NCBI RefSeq assembly: GCF_001655005.1
Contig: NZ_LXET01000013.1
Span: 62,001-126,000, forward strand
Source: Hafnia paralvei ATCC 29927
Lineage (GTDB): Bacteria; Pseudomonadota; Gammaproteobacteria; Enterobacterales; Enterobacteriaceae
Length of the DNA stretch: 64,000 nt
Reading direction: 5' to 3'
A program made the position numbers and the translations under genes. Each line of letters starts with the position of its first letter. Position 1 is the stretch's first letter. The notes beneath the pieces are model-generated. The model was given only the letters and a program-made list of their open reading frames with translations. It was not told where the DNA came from and did no database searches. Of the stretch, positions 26,862 through 34,422 are shown in pieces.

Positions 26862-27074
26862 ATGTCTGATAAAATGACTGGCTTAGTAAAATGGTTTGAC
26901 GCTGGTAAAGGTTTCGGCTTCATCACTCCAGACAACGGCAGCAAAGACATTTTCGTTCACTTCTCTGCAATTCAGAGCACCGCATTCAAAACTCTGGACG
27001 AAGGCCAGCGTGTTGAGTTCACTGTTGAAAATGGCCAGAAAGGTCCTTCAGCAGCTAACGTTGTAGCTCTGTAA
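26862..27074 (+). CDS. CspA-family cold-shock protein
   Basis: A 70-residue single-domain cold-shock protein, an OB-fold RNA chaperone. Both nucleic-acid-binding motifs are present: KGFGFITP (RNP1) and DIFVHFS (RNP2). The start at 26862 has TAGGAAAT upstream. Which E. coli paralogue it corresponds to cannot be settled from sequence alone. It ends in a strong terminator and is followed by lpxP, itself a cold-induced gene in E. coli. Confidence 0.95.
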   Translation: MSDKMTGLVKWFDAGKGFGFITPDNGSKDIFVHFSAIQSTAFKTLDEGQRVEFTVENGQKGPSAANVVAL

Positions 27075-27147
27075 TATTGCTAAGTGACCACCAGAGTTTG
27101 TGATTTTAGGAAATCCTAAATTGCTAAACCGGTAATCATTTAATTAG

Positions 27148-27179
27148 AACGGGTCCTGTATATTCAGGGCCCGTTTTAT
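27148..27179 (+). terminator. Terminator after the cold-shock gene
   Basis: Stem AACGGGTCCTG/CAGGGCCCGTT with one G-T pair and a 6-base loop, followed by TTATTTTG. Confidence 0.8.
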
Positions 27180-27405
27180 TTTGTCTGCTAATATCATTAA
27201 AAGTTATTATTTGTAAATTTAGTATCTTTCTGAAAAATAAGACAGATAAGATAAATCTGCTATGCGACACTGTCGCGATTTATTAAGTTTTAATTTCGCT
27301 GCAACTTAATCGAACACGGCGAGTCAAATACAATAATGTACCGCTATAGATAAATTTTTCTTTATGCGATACGCCATGGGTATGTGTAAAGAAAGAAGGT
27401 CTATC
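27180..27405 (+). promoter_or_regulatory. lpxP upstream region
   Basis: AT-rich gap between the csp terminator and the lpxP start. A possible -10 (TACAAT) lies at 27329-27334. I see no further structure. Confidence 0.3.
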
Positions 27406-28326
27406 GTGAAACATTCTGCTTTTTCTAAAAGCTTGTTACATCCGCGTCATTGGTTTCTTTGGTTTGGATTAGGTATTTTATATTTATTGGTTCAATTGCC
27501 TTATCCGATCATTCGCCGTCTTGGCGGAGCTATGGGACGAATCTCTAAACGTTTTCTAAAACGCCGTGTCACCATTGCACGCCGTAATCTTGAATTGTGC
27601 TTTCCCGATCTCTCTCCAGAAGAATTAGACGCGCGTGTCACGGACAATTTTACCTCGCTAGGTATGGGATTGTTAGAAACGGGCATGGCGTGGTTCTGGT
27701 CTGATGAGCGTATCAAAAAGTGGTTTGACGTCAGTGGTATTGAAAACCTGAACGCAGCTCTGGAAGAGAAGCGGGGCGTGATGGTAATTGGCGTACACTT
27801 TATGTCTCTTGAGCTTGGCGGGCGCGTGATGGGCTTGTGTCGACCAATGATGGCCATGTATCGCAAGCACAACAACAAAGTTATGGAATACGTGCAGACT
27901 CGCGGTCGTTCTCGTTCTAATAAAGCAATGATTGACCGTCGCAATCTGCGCGGTATGGTTCATGCTTTGAAGGCCGGTGAAGCCGTTTGGTTTGCACCAG
28001 ACCAAGACTTTGGGCCAAAAGGAAGTTCGTTCGCGCCGTTCTTCGCAGTAAAAAAAGCGGCGACGACCAACGGGACCTTTACTATTGCTAAATTAGCCAA
28101 GCCCGTTTTGCTGACTACCGTTCTGATCCGTAAACCAGACGGCAGTGGTTATCATTTGATTATTCAGCCTGGTCTAAAAGACTATCCTTACGATAATGAA
28201 CAAGCGGCTGCGGAATTTATTAACGCGGTAATAGAAAAAGAAATTTTGCGGGCGCCAGAACAGTATCTTTGGTTACATCGTCGATTTAAAACGCGACCTA
28301 TTGGGGATATTTCTCTCTACGCATAG
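27406..28326 (+). CDS. lpxP: Kdo2-lipid IVA palmitoleoyltransferase LpxP
   Basis: Inner-membrane acyltransferase of the LpxL/HtrB family. E. coli LpxP adds palmitoleate to lipid A in place of laurate at low temperature. The catalytic HX4E motif is in VHFMSLELGGR, and one N-terminal helix anchors the protein. With the GTG at 27406 (GAAGG 7 bases upstream) the length is 306 residues, the same as E. coli LpxP; an upstream ATG at 27364 would add 14 residues with no family match. The end HRRFKTRPIGDISLYA resembles LpxP rather than LpxL. Confidence 0.9.
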   Translation: MKHSAFSKSLLHPRHWFLWFGLGILYLLVQLPYPIIRRLGGAMGRISKRFLKRRVTIARRNLELCFPDLSPEELDARVTDNFTSLGMGLLETGMAWFWSDERIKKWFDVSGIENLNAALEEKRGVMVIGVHFMSLELGGRVMGLCRPMMAMYRKHNNKVMEYVQTRGRSRSNKAMIDRRNLRGMVHALKAGEAVWFAPDQDFGPKGSSFAPFFAVKKAATTNGTFTIAKLAKPVLLTTVLIRKPDGSGYHLIIQPGLKDYPYDNEQAAAEFINAVIEKEILRAPEQYLWLHRRFKTRPIGDISLYA

Positions 28327-28363
28327 TTTTCTTTTGCAACGCTAATAATAATTAAATCTTAAG

Positions 28364-28398
28364 CCCCGAATATTTTGTTAAGAAAATGTTCGGGGTTT
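28364..28398 (+). terminator. Terminator after lpxP
   Basis: CCCCGAA-t-ATTTT/AAAAT-g-TTCGGGG with a 6-base loop, followed by TTTA. Confidence 0.7.
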
Positions 28399-28491
28399 AC
28401 GCTATTCTAAGCGGCAGATTTTAATGTAAGACGAACTATTTGAACGTTTGGATAGGCTTTAAAGAGTGAAATGACGAGAGAGGCGAGCGTA

Positions 28492-29166
28492 ATGAAATAC
28501 AGTTGGGTTCTTTTTGATGCGGATGAGACATTGTTCCGGTTTGATGCTTTTGAAGGCTTAAAGCTGATGTTCTCTCGTTTTAACGTTGATTTTACCGATA
28601 GTGATTATGCTGAATATCAGTCAGTGAATCAGCCTCTATGGGTTGATTACCAGGACGGGCGCATCAACGCAGAGCAGTTACAGACAACTCGTTTCGAGCT
28701 GTGGTCTCAGCGTCTGGGCGTGACAGCCAATCACATCAATGAAGCGTTCCTACAAGCGATGGCTGATATTTGTGATGTGTTGCCTGGGGCAAGGGAGCTA
28801 ATTAACGCGTTAAGCGGTAAGGCGAACTTAGGTATCATCACGAATGGTTTTACCCAATTGCAGACAATCCGCTTAGAGCGCACAGGAATGAAGGATGCCT
28901 TTTCGACGTTGGTGATTTCTGAGCAGGTAGGTATTGCAAAACCAGACGTTGGTATTTTTGAATATGCTTTCTCACTGATGAATAATCCGCCTAAAGAACG
29001 TATTTTGATGGTCGGGGACAATCCGCATTCTGATATTTTAGGTGGAATTAATGCAGGCATTGATACCTGCTGGGTGAACTCAGCGGGAAGTGATTTGCCC
29101 GAAGGAATTTCACCAAGTTATCAAGTAAGCTCACTGAGTGAACTGCAAAAAATTTTGTTGGCTTAA
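28492..29166 (+). CDS. yjjG: Pyrimidine 5'-nucleotidase / dUMP phosphatase YjjG
   Basis: A 224-residue HAD-superfamily phosphatase (E. coli YjjG 225). Motif I is FDADETLF, motif II IITNGF, motif III the Lys of GIAKPDVGIF and motif IV MVGDNPHSD. In E. coli it dephosphorylates non-canonical and pyrimidine nucleoside monophosphates, a house-cleaning role. I start at the ATG at 28492; seven upstream codons in frame lack family support. The original terminator appears to have been split by a small inserted element immediately downstream. Confidence 0.93.
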   Translation: MKYSWVLFDADETLFRFDAFEGLKLMFSRFNVDFTDSDYAEYQSVNQPLWVDYQDGRINAEQLQTTRFELWSQRLGVTANHINEAFLQAMADICDVLPGARELINALSGKANLGIITNGFTQLQTIRLERTGMKDAFSTLVISEQVGIAKPDVGIFEYAFSLMNNPPKERILMVGDNPHSDILGGINAGIDTCWVNSAGSDLPEGISPSYQVSSLSELQKILLA

Positions 29167-29181
29167 GTATCTGATGTAAAA

Positions 29182-29423
29182 AAAAACATCTCCTCGGACG
29201 GTAATGCTGTTCATTTAAGAGATCGAGATACACAGGGTTAGCACACCACTGGGCGGTTATGGAACACATCCATGTGTTCCACCCTAGGGGGCAACGCTAA
29301 AGCGTTGTTCAACTTTGCTCCCTGCAAAGTTGTCGGCGGCTTCGCCGCTACGACCCCATCGATGTACTTCCCCTAAAATCAGGCTTAATTGACAAGCATG
29401 ACTCCTCAATTGGAGATGTTTTT
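29182..29423 (+). terminator. yjjG terminator arms, now 218 bp apart
   Basis: AAAAACATCTCC at 29182-29193 and GGAGATGTTTTT at 29412-29423 are perfect complements. Placed together with the TCAATT that precedes the right arm they form an ordinary intrinsic terminator. The sequence between them is a miniature mobile-like element. Confidence 0.6.
29202..29401. mobile_element. 200-bp miniature element with IS4-like ends
   Basis: The ends are imperfect 18-bp inverted repeats: TAATGCTGTTCATTTAAG at 29202-29219 and the complement of TCATGCTTGTCAATTAAG at 29384-29401 (14 of 18 identical). The left end agrees at 15 of 18 bases with the terminal repeat of IS4 as I remember it. There is no coding capacity. 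The inside is a chain of hairpins: 29261-29280, 29293-29306, 29311-29331 and 29336-29348. CTCCTC flanks it on both sides, compatible with a decayed target duplication. Confidence 0.6.
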
Positions 29424-29457
29424 GTTTGAAAAAAGTAAGAAAGAAATAGGAATTTAT

Positions 29458-29589
29458 TTACCAATACATTTTGGTGAGTAGGATACAGGCGACAATACCT
29501 AATGCAGCGACACCCCAACAAAAGCGAAGCACTAGATTATCGATAGTGGATTTGTTGTCTGAAATATAACTTTTAACTGTGGTTGTCAT
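29458..29589 (-). CDS. Small single-helix membrane protein, 43 residues
   Basis: A 43-codon frame from the ATG at 29589 to the TAA at 29458, preceded by AAGGCG 7 bases upstream. The product has a hydrophilic N-terminus (MTTTVKSYISDNKSTIDNL) and one hydrophobic helix (about residues 24-39) ending in a short KMYW tail, a pattern typical of enterobacterial small membrane proteins. I do not recognise a named family. It is isolated between the miniature element and a GNAT gene. Confidence 0.6.
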   Translation of the reverse strand: MTTTVKSYISDNKSTIDNLVLRFCWGVAALGIVACILLTKMYW

Positions 29590-29891
29590 TATTATCGCCT
29601 TGAAATATCAATGTGGATAAATCCTTTTTATACTTCAAAACGGTGTTTCATTGTGATCATTGTCACACTATCTAGAATAGGTCATACAAATGCTGTATTG
29701 ACGCACAGAATTCAAAAGTTTTCGCACGTATGGCTAATTCTGAAAGGGGAAGTGTTCCCCTTTCTTAGACTAAAAATGAATATTGAGAAAATAAAACCAA
29801 AATCCAGCCAAATCTACCACGCCGCTCCTGCATCACTTCTCAGGCTGGTGCTTCTCTCTAAATGGTGATTAGAACGGAGGCAAAGTGAAAG
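29590..29891. other. Gap between small membrane protein and GNAT gene
   Basis: Contains a perfect 10-bp stem GAAAGGGGAA/TTCCCCTTTC with a 3-base loop at 29742-29764. The T tract is poor on both strands, so it is only a possible terminator of the GNAT gene (minus strand). The promoter of the small membrane protein must lie here. No convincing gene is seen. Confidence 0.4.
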
Positions 29892-30317
29892 TCAGCAGAA
29901 CTGCTGAGCTGTACAGGTCCATGCGCTTGGGTGTTTATCAAATCCGATACGTGGGTAATATTCTTGAGCCAGTGGTGCTGCGAGGAGAATAATTTTGCAG
30001 TCAGGCTTTAGCTGACGACAAGTCATTTTTATTAATTCCTGACCAACTCCCCCTTTTTGTACAGACTCTGATACCGCGAGATCAGACAGATAGCAGCAAT
30101 AGTGAAAATCAGTTACCGATCGAGCCACACCGATAAGACGCTCTCCTGCCCAAGCGGTTACGAGAATATCGGCATGTTCTAGCATCCCAGCCAAGCACTC
30201 ATGATTATTCAATGGACGACGAGGGCCAAGCGTCGTTTCAGACAATAACTGTACAAATTGCTCAACGGTGATTGGTTTATTCACGTGGTAGCTTATTTTT
30301 TCAGGCATTGGCGACAT
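29892..30317 (-). CDS. GNAT-family N-acetyltransferase
   Basis: A 141-residue GNAT acetyltransferase. The acetyl-CoA-binding motif A is in LSDLAVSESVQKGGVGQELI, preceded by the strand GVARSVTDFHYCCYL, and the C-terminal motif B is in LAAPLAQEYYPRIGFDKH. Small single-domain members of this type acetylate amines or protein N-termini; the substrate is unknown. The start could be 30317 or the ATG four codons later. It is probably monocistronic. Confidence 0.85.
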   Translation of the reverse strand: MSPMPEKISYHVNKPITVEQFVQLLSETTLGPRRPLNNHECLAGMLEHADILVTAWAGERLIGVARSVTDFHYCCYLSDLAVSESVQKGGVGQELIKMTCRQLKPDCKIILLAAPLAQEYYPRIGFDKHPSAWTCTAQQFC

Positions 30318-30334
30318 CGCTTATTTTCCTATCG

Positions 30335-30395
30335 TCTCAAAGATAATGAAATTAATGAATTAGATATGGCCTACATCATTACATTATCTCTGAGA
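30335..30395. repeat. Inverted repeat upstream of the GNAT gene
   Basis: TCTCA-a-AGATAATG and CATTATCT-c-TGAGA pair over 13 of 14 positions with a 33-base spacer. It lies between the zinc-finger gene and the GNAT gene. It could be an operator pair or a long stem. Confidence 0.45.
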
Positions 30396-30431
30396 TATTA
30401 GAATTATAAATAATGACTTATTCATCACATA

Positions 30432-30635
30432 TTAGCGCTGGCGCTGTGATTTAGCCCATTGTGCTTTCTGCCAATCTTCGCAGCAGTCTTTATCGCAGAA
30501 ATTGCCACTTTCGATTTTTTCGTGGCAGTTATAGCACATACCGGTAAACGGCATTTGCGTCTTTTGGCGATTAGCCAAGGCTAAATCACGCTCTAACTCT
30601 TCCAGTGCACTGGCATTATCAAATTCATCAGCCAT
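30432..30635 (-). CDS. Small C4 zinc-finger protein
   Basis: A 67-residue hydrophilic protein with a charged N-terminal helix (residues 1-25) and a zinc-ribbon-like module CYNCHEKIESGNFCDKDCCED, where four or five cysteines could bind one zinc. The layout recalls DksA/TraR-type or DUF2116-like fingers, but I cannot name it. The start at 30635 follows AGAGGAAT. Upstream lie three 16-bp-spaced copies of GTTACAGAA. Confidence 0.75.
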   Translation of the reverse strand: MADEFDNASALEELERDLALANRQKTQMPFTGMCYNCHEKIESGNFCDKDCCEDWQKAQWAKSQRQR

Positions 30636-30658
30636 TTTTATTCCTCTAATAAATAGTT

Positions 30659-30706
30659 GTTACAGAACTTTATAGTTACAGAACATGGTGGTTACAGAAT
30701 CGCTAT
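30659..30706. repeat. Three 16-bp imperfect tandem repeats
   Basis: GTTACAGAA begins at 30659, 30675 and 30691, an exact 16-base period. It lies 24-70 bp upstream of the zinc-finger gene and could be a regulator-binding array. Confidence 0.6.
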
Positions 30707-30841
30707 TCTGCGCTGCTCTTGAATCAAGCCGGCGATTATACTCGGTTGTGAGATGTTCGTCATAGCCCAGAATCGTTTCAGATTAAATATCGGACTACTC
30801 CTTGGCATACCTCGCGTAGGGTATACCTTTTGTTGATAAAA

Positions 30842-30880
30842 TCGTTATATAATAATTTATATAACGAGCACTATTTGCTC
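30842..30880. promoter_or_regulatory. Palindromic operator-like element upstream of the DUF2623 gene
   Basis: TCGTTATATAA-TAAT-TTATATAACGA is a perfect 11-bp inverted repeat at 30842-30867. It is directly followed by GAGCA-ctatt-TGCTC (30866-30880). The start codon lies 57 bp further on. The regulator is unknown. Confidence 0.5.
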
Positions 30881-30936
30881 AAGTATAGCGGGTTATCGAG
30901 GTTATCTCACAGGGTTGGTGGATCGTGGAGGATGAT

Positions 30937-31251
30937 GTGAAAAACCATTTTGGTGAAGGCGTGATGGATGGTGTTCGGGCATACGAGCCGAAAACGGCTT
31001 CAGAGATGAATCAGCGCTGTTTTGACTATCGCCGCGGATTTGTGTGTGGTTTTGCGCATAGTTTCGGAAAAAGAGTTGATAATCGGTATATGGCCGCTTG
31101 CCGAGCTGGTGAACTGGCTCGTGATTATGGGCTTGAGCGAGACGCAATCGCCGATTTTTTCCATGGTAGCGAAGAGCGAGGGCTTCAGGATTATTACTAT
31201 TCTGGGTATGAACGTTCACGGCGAGCTGATGAGGTATCGATTGATGCATAG
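30937..31251 (+). CDS. DUF2623 / YghW-like protein
   Basis: A 104-residue soluble protein of the DUF2623 family (E. coli YghW, 95 residues). The match is seen in KNHFGEGVMDGVRA, FDYRRGFVCGFAHS and GLERDAIADFF. I chose the GTG at 30937 because GGAGG lies 5 bases upstream and the family begins at this point; an earlier GTG at 30925 overlaps that ribosome site. The function of the family is unknown. Confidence 0.82.
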   Translation: MKNHFGEGVMDGVRAYEPKTASEMNQRCFDYRRGFVCGFAHSFGKRVDNRYMAACRAGELARDYGLERDAIADFFHGSEERGLQDYYYSGYERSRRADEVSIDA

Positions 31252-31352
31252 ACTATAGGGGTCACAGTCGCTGTGGATGCTCCTGTTGTTATGATAGGCA
31301 TCTGTTACTATCGGAAATGGTTTCTACACGTCTAATTTTCAAGGAGAGTCGA

Positions 31353-31781
31353 ATGTCTGTTTCTGCACGTAATCAACTAAGCGGTGTTATCTCAGCGGTA
31401 GCGGATGGGGCGGTGAACGATGAGGTGGAATTAACTCTCAACGGTGGTGCTAAAATTGTTGCTGTCGTGACTCATACCAGCAAACAAGCGATGGGATTGG
31501 CAAAAGGCAAAGAGGCCGTGGCTTTAATTAAAGCGCCGTGGGTGATCCTCGCTTCGGCTGACTGTGGTTTAGTATTCTCTGCCCGTAACCAGTTTGCTGG
31601 GGAAGTCAGCGCATTGCTTAAAGGTGCGGTGAATTCGACGGTGCACATCAAAACCGATCAAGGCATTACGCTGACGTCTGTGATTACCAATGAAAGCGCA
31701 GAAGAGATGGCATTGAGCAACGGAAGTCGTGTGATCGCGTTGATCAAAGCTTCAAGCGTCATGCTGGCAACTAAAGCTTAA
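31353..31781 (+). CDS. Molbindin, two Mop (TOBE) domains
   Basis: A 142-residue protein made of two Mop domains, each starting with SARNQ (residues 4 and about 74) and ending in ALIKAPWVILA or ALIKASSVMLA. This is the layout and length of ModG-type molbindins, cytoplasmic molybdate/tungstate-binding storage proteins. The start at 31353 has AAGGAGAG upstream. No mod transport genes are nearby. The GNAT gene follows after 4 bp and is probably cotranscribed. Confidence 0.88.
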   Translation: MSVSARNQLSGVISAVADGAVNDEVELTLNGGAKIVAVVTHTSKQAMGLAKGKEAVALIKAPWVILASADCGLVFSARNQFAGEVSALLKGAVNSTVHIKTDQGITLTSVITNESAEEMALSNGSRVIALIKASSVMLATKA

Positions 31782-31785
31782 TGCT

Positions 31786-32265
31786 ATGCGTCAAATTCGA
31801 TTTCGACCTTTTGTCGAGGCGGATATTTTACCGCTACGGCACGTTTATGAATCCGCGGTTTCTGAGCTTACCGCCCGAGAATATACCCAAGAGCAGCGTA
31901 CCGCGTGGATTCAGGCTAGTCAGGCGCCAGAGTGTTGGCGAGCAACGCTGGAGCGTATTCAGCCTACTGTGGTCATTATCGATGACGTGGTTAGTGCTTA
32001 CTTCGATCTACAGCCAGACGGTTTAATCGATCAGTTTTATGTTGCGGCACCGTTTGCCCATCAGGGCATTGCGCGTCTGATGATGGCGAAGATCCTGCAT
32101 CGCGCTCGGCAGCAACATTTGCCAGAAGTTTATGCTTATGTCAGCCTCACGGCCCAGCCGTTTTTTGTTCGCAACGGTTTTGAGGTCGTTTTTACCCAAA
32201 AAGTTGAGCTAGGCGGACAGGTTCTTGAGAATGCGCGGATGCGTAAAGTTTTGCTGCCTGAGTAA
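31786..32265 (+). CDS. GNAT-family N-acetyltransferase (YafP-like)
   Basis: A 159-residue GNAT protein. Motif A is in LIDQFYVAAPFAHQGIARLMM and motif B in VSLTAQPFFVRNGFEVVF. The beginning IRFRPFVEADILPLRHVY and the overall length resemble E. coli YafP, but the context differs, so the symbol is left empty. It is the second gene of a short operon with molbindin and ends at a shared terminator. Confidence 0.85.
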   Translation: MRQIRFRPFVEADILPLRHVYESAVSELTAREYTQEQRTAWIQASQAPECWRATLERIQPTVVIIDDVVSAYFDLQPDGLIDQFYVAAPFAHQGIARLMMAKILHRARQQHLPEVYAYVSLTAQPFFVRNGFEVVFTQKVELGGQVLENARMRKVLLPE

Positions 32266-32282
32266 GTACTAACCTTCCGATG

Positions 32283-32311
32283 AAAAAAAAGCCCGCATTG
32301 CGGGCTTTTTC
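32283..32311. terminator. Bidirectional terminator between GNAT gene and plaP
   Basis: GCCCGC-ATT-GCGGGC with an A8 tract on the left and T5 on the right. Confidence 0.88.
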
Positions 32312-32330
32312 AGTTAATCAGGTAGAGTTT

Positions 32331-33692
32331 TTACTGAGCGATTTCTGCATCGTACTGTGGAGGCGGCTGACGGAAACGGCGGGTCAGGAAGGTCAAGTAG
32401 CCCAGACCAATAGCGCCCCAAATCAGGCCTAACGTCATGGAGCTTTCTTCCAAGTTCACCCACAGAACGCCTACGGTCGCAGCACCCAGAACCGGCAGGA
32501 TCAGGTAGTTAATGGTGTCTTTCAGCGTACGATTACGTTTTTCACGAATGTAGAACTGAGAGATCACTGACAGGTTCACGAAAGTGAACGCGACCAGTGC
32601 ACCAAAGTTAATCAGCGCCGTTGCAGTGACTAAGTCAAAGGAAACAGCAGACAGTGCAATTGCACCAACCAGCAGTACGTTGAACGCCGGAGTACGCCAT
32701 TTAGGATGGATATACCCGAACAGGCGCTCAGGGAATACGCCATCACGACCCATAACATACATCAGACGAGAAACGCCAGCATGTGCTGCCATGCCTGAAG
32801 CCAGTACGGTCACACAGGAGAACACCAGAATAATAGACTGGAAGAACTTACCTGCAACGAACAGCATGATTTCTGGCTGTGATGCATCTGGGTTGGTGAA
32901 GCGTGAAATATCTGGGAAGTACAACTGTAAGAAGTACGACACCACGATAAAGATCACACCGCCAATCAGCGCAGTCAGGAAAATCGCTTTAGGGATAACG
33001 CGGCCTGCATCTGGCGTTTCTTCGGACAATGAGCTGATGCCGTCAAAGCCCAAGAACGAGAAGCAGAGTATCGTTGCCCCGGTTATCATTGGTATTACAT
33101 GCGCATTTTCAGAGATGAACGGACGGCTGCTGATCAGCGTACCGGCACCTTCACCACCGTAAATACCGTGGATGACCAGACCCAAGAAAATAACCATGAT
33201 AGAAACCTGAATCACCACAATGATGGAGTTCAAGTTTGCAACGAGGTTAATGCCTCGTAGGTTAAACAGCGTCATCAGCGTCACTAAACCACCAACGAAG
33301 ATCCAAGACGGCACGCCTGGGAAAATCGCTTCTAGGTAAATTTTAGCCAGCAAAATGTTGATCATCGGCATAAACAGATAATCAAGCAGAGAAGACCAAC
33401 CCACCATAAAACCAACGTGCGGGCTAATCGCCTTCTGCGCGTAGGTATAAGCTGAGCCAGCTGACGGGAAGCGTTTAACCAGCTTTCCGTAACTAACTGC
33501 AGTGAAAAGCACTGCAATCAGAGCAATAGCATAAGACGTTGCAACGTGGCCATCTGTCAGACCGCTGACGATACCAAAGGTATCAAAAATGGTCATCGGT
33601 TGCAGATACGCTAACCCCATCATGACGACTTGGACAAGCGTCAATGTTTTACGGAGTTCTACACGTTTTTGAGGTGCGGTATTAATCGCCAT
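32331..33692 (-). CDS. plaP: Putrescine importer PlaP (APC superfamily)
   Basis: A 453-residue amino acid-polyamine permease with twelve helices. It matches E. coli PlaP/YeeF (452 residues) better than PuuP: VELRKTLTLVQVVMMGLAYL at the N-terminus, TILCFSFLGFDGISSLSEET in the core, and LEESSMTLGLIWGAIGLGYL at the C-terminus. PlaP is a proton-driven putrescine importer. It has its own GGGAGGA ribosome site. A long leader with a terminator and a 76-codon reading frame precedes it. Confidence 0.9.
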   Translation of the reverse strand: MAINTAPQKRVELRKTLTLVQVVMMGLAYLQPMTIFDTFGIVSGLTDGHVATSYAIALIAVLFTAVSYGKLVKRFPSAGSAYTYAQKAISPHVGFMVGWSSLLDYLFMPMINILLAKIYLEAIFPGVPSWIFVGGLVTLMTLFNLRGINLVANLNSIIVVIQVSIMVIFLGLVIHGIYGGEGAGTLISSRPFISENAHVIPMITGATILCFSFLGFDGISSLSEETPDAGRVIPKAIFLTALIGGVIFIVVSYFLQLYFPDISRFTNPDASQPEIMLFVAGKFFQSIILVFSCVTVLASGMAAHAGVSRLMYVMGRDGVFPERLFGYIHPKWRTPAFNVLLVGAIALSAVSFDLVTATALINFGALVAFTFVNLSVISQFYIREKRNRTLKDTINYLILPVLGAATVGVLWVNLEESSMTLGLIWGAIGLGYLTFLTRRFRQPPPQYDAEIAQ

Positions 33693-33912
33693 GACGCAGT
33701 CCTCCCATGCTCTCGACTTTTTGGTTCGATGTTGCGCAAAGCGGAGAGATCACAGGAAAACTTCGTGTGAAGATACTACTAATAATTGAATAATATTCGG
33801 ACAGGGAAGGTGTAAAAGAGGTGCGAGCGGAGAAAGAAGCTCCTGCCCCATAGTCGCTGCTGCTGCAGCGCATGCCAGTGAATCCCGGCGCGAAAGCGAA
33901 TGATTGCCCCAT
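33682..33912 (-). CDS. Possible leader reading frame overlapping plaP
   Basis: A 76-codon frame with a good ribosome site (TGAGGAAA 6 bases before the ATG at 33912). Its stop lies 8 bases inside plaP, so the frames overlap by 11 bp and translation could be coupled. The product is rich in Ser, Phe and aromatic residues in its first half (MGQSFAFAPGFTGMRCSSSD) with no recognisable domain. It may be a regulatory upstream frame, perhaps sensing polyamines through ribosome stalling; or it may be chance. Confidence 0.35.
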   Translation of the reverse strand: MGQSFAFAPGFTGMRCSSSDYGAGASFSARTSFTPSLSEYYSIISSIFTRSFPVISPLCATSNQKVESMGGLRHGD

Positions 33913-34422
33913 CTAAGTTTCCTCAGTAGTAGCGCGGCTAAATGTGCCGCTAAATAGCGATTATCATGTCCGGTTTATAAGCCGGCCTCAGTTATAAAAC
34001 TCATTACCTGATGCAAAAAAATAACCGATGTCATTTTAAACATCGGCCATTTGCAGGGCGCGTATTTTGCCCCAAGGGGGGCAATCTGACAAGATGTGTA
34101 AGCCTACTTGAGGCATTTCTTTTTTGCTTTTCGTGCTATTTTTTCATTTTATTTATCTGTGGCAAAAAACATGCCTAAAAAGCTAACAAATTTACAACTT
34201 ATTTAGGCCTCAAACATTCACGTAACTGCTAAAAAATAACCTTATTTCGTGACCTGAATCATGTATCGCAAATGAGAATAAATGCTTGGGTTATCCTTTG
34301 TTTGGCAAAATTTATAGGGAATCGCGTTTGACGAATTCGGGCGCTATTGCCAAAGTGTGAGTATCTTGACATTGGTTTGCTCTATTCGTGATGGCTACCA
34401 GTGCCTGCAACAGAGAAACGCC
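33913..34422. promoter_or_regulatory. Divergent plaP / DUF1003 region with plaP leader
   Basis: A 510-bp gene-free region. Toward plaP the minus strand forms TTGCCCC/GGGGCAA (34067-34084), then the intrinsic terminator at 34015-34046, then hairpins around 33970-33985 and 33933-33955 before the leader frame. There is no minus-strand gene immediately upstream that this terminator would serve, which suggests attenuation of plaP. Confidence 0.45.
34015..34046 (-). terminator. Intrinsic terminator inside the plaP leader (possible attenuator)
   Basis: On the minus strand CCGATGT-8 bases-ACATCGG is followed by TTATTTTTTT. It lies 323 bp before the plaP start and about 100 bp before the leader frame. 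Confidence 0.65.

Noticed and set aside
29611..29868. 85-codon frame on the plus strand
   Set aside because: It opens in the promoter area of the small minus-strand gene, lacks a ribosome site and includes a hairpin; composition is not coding-like.
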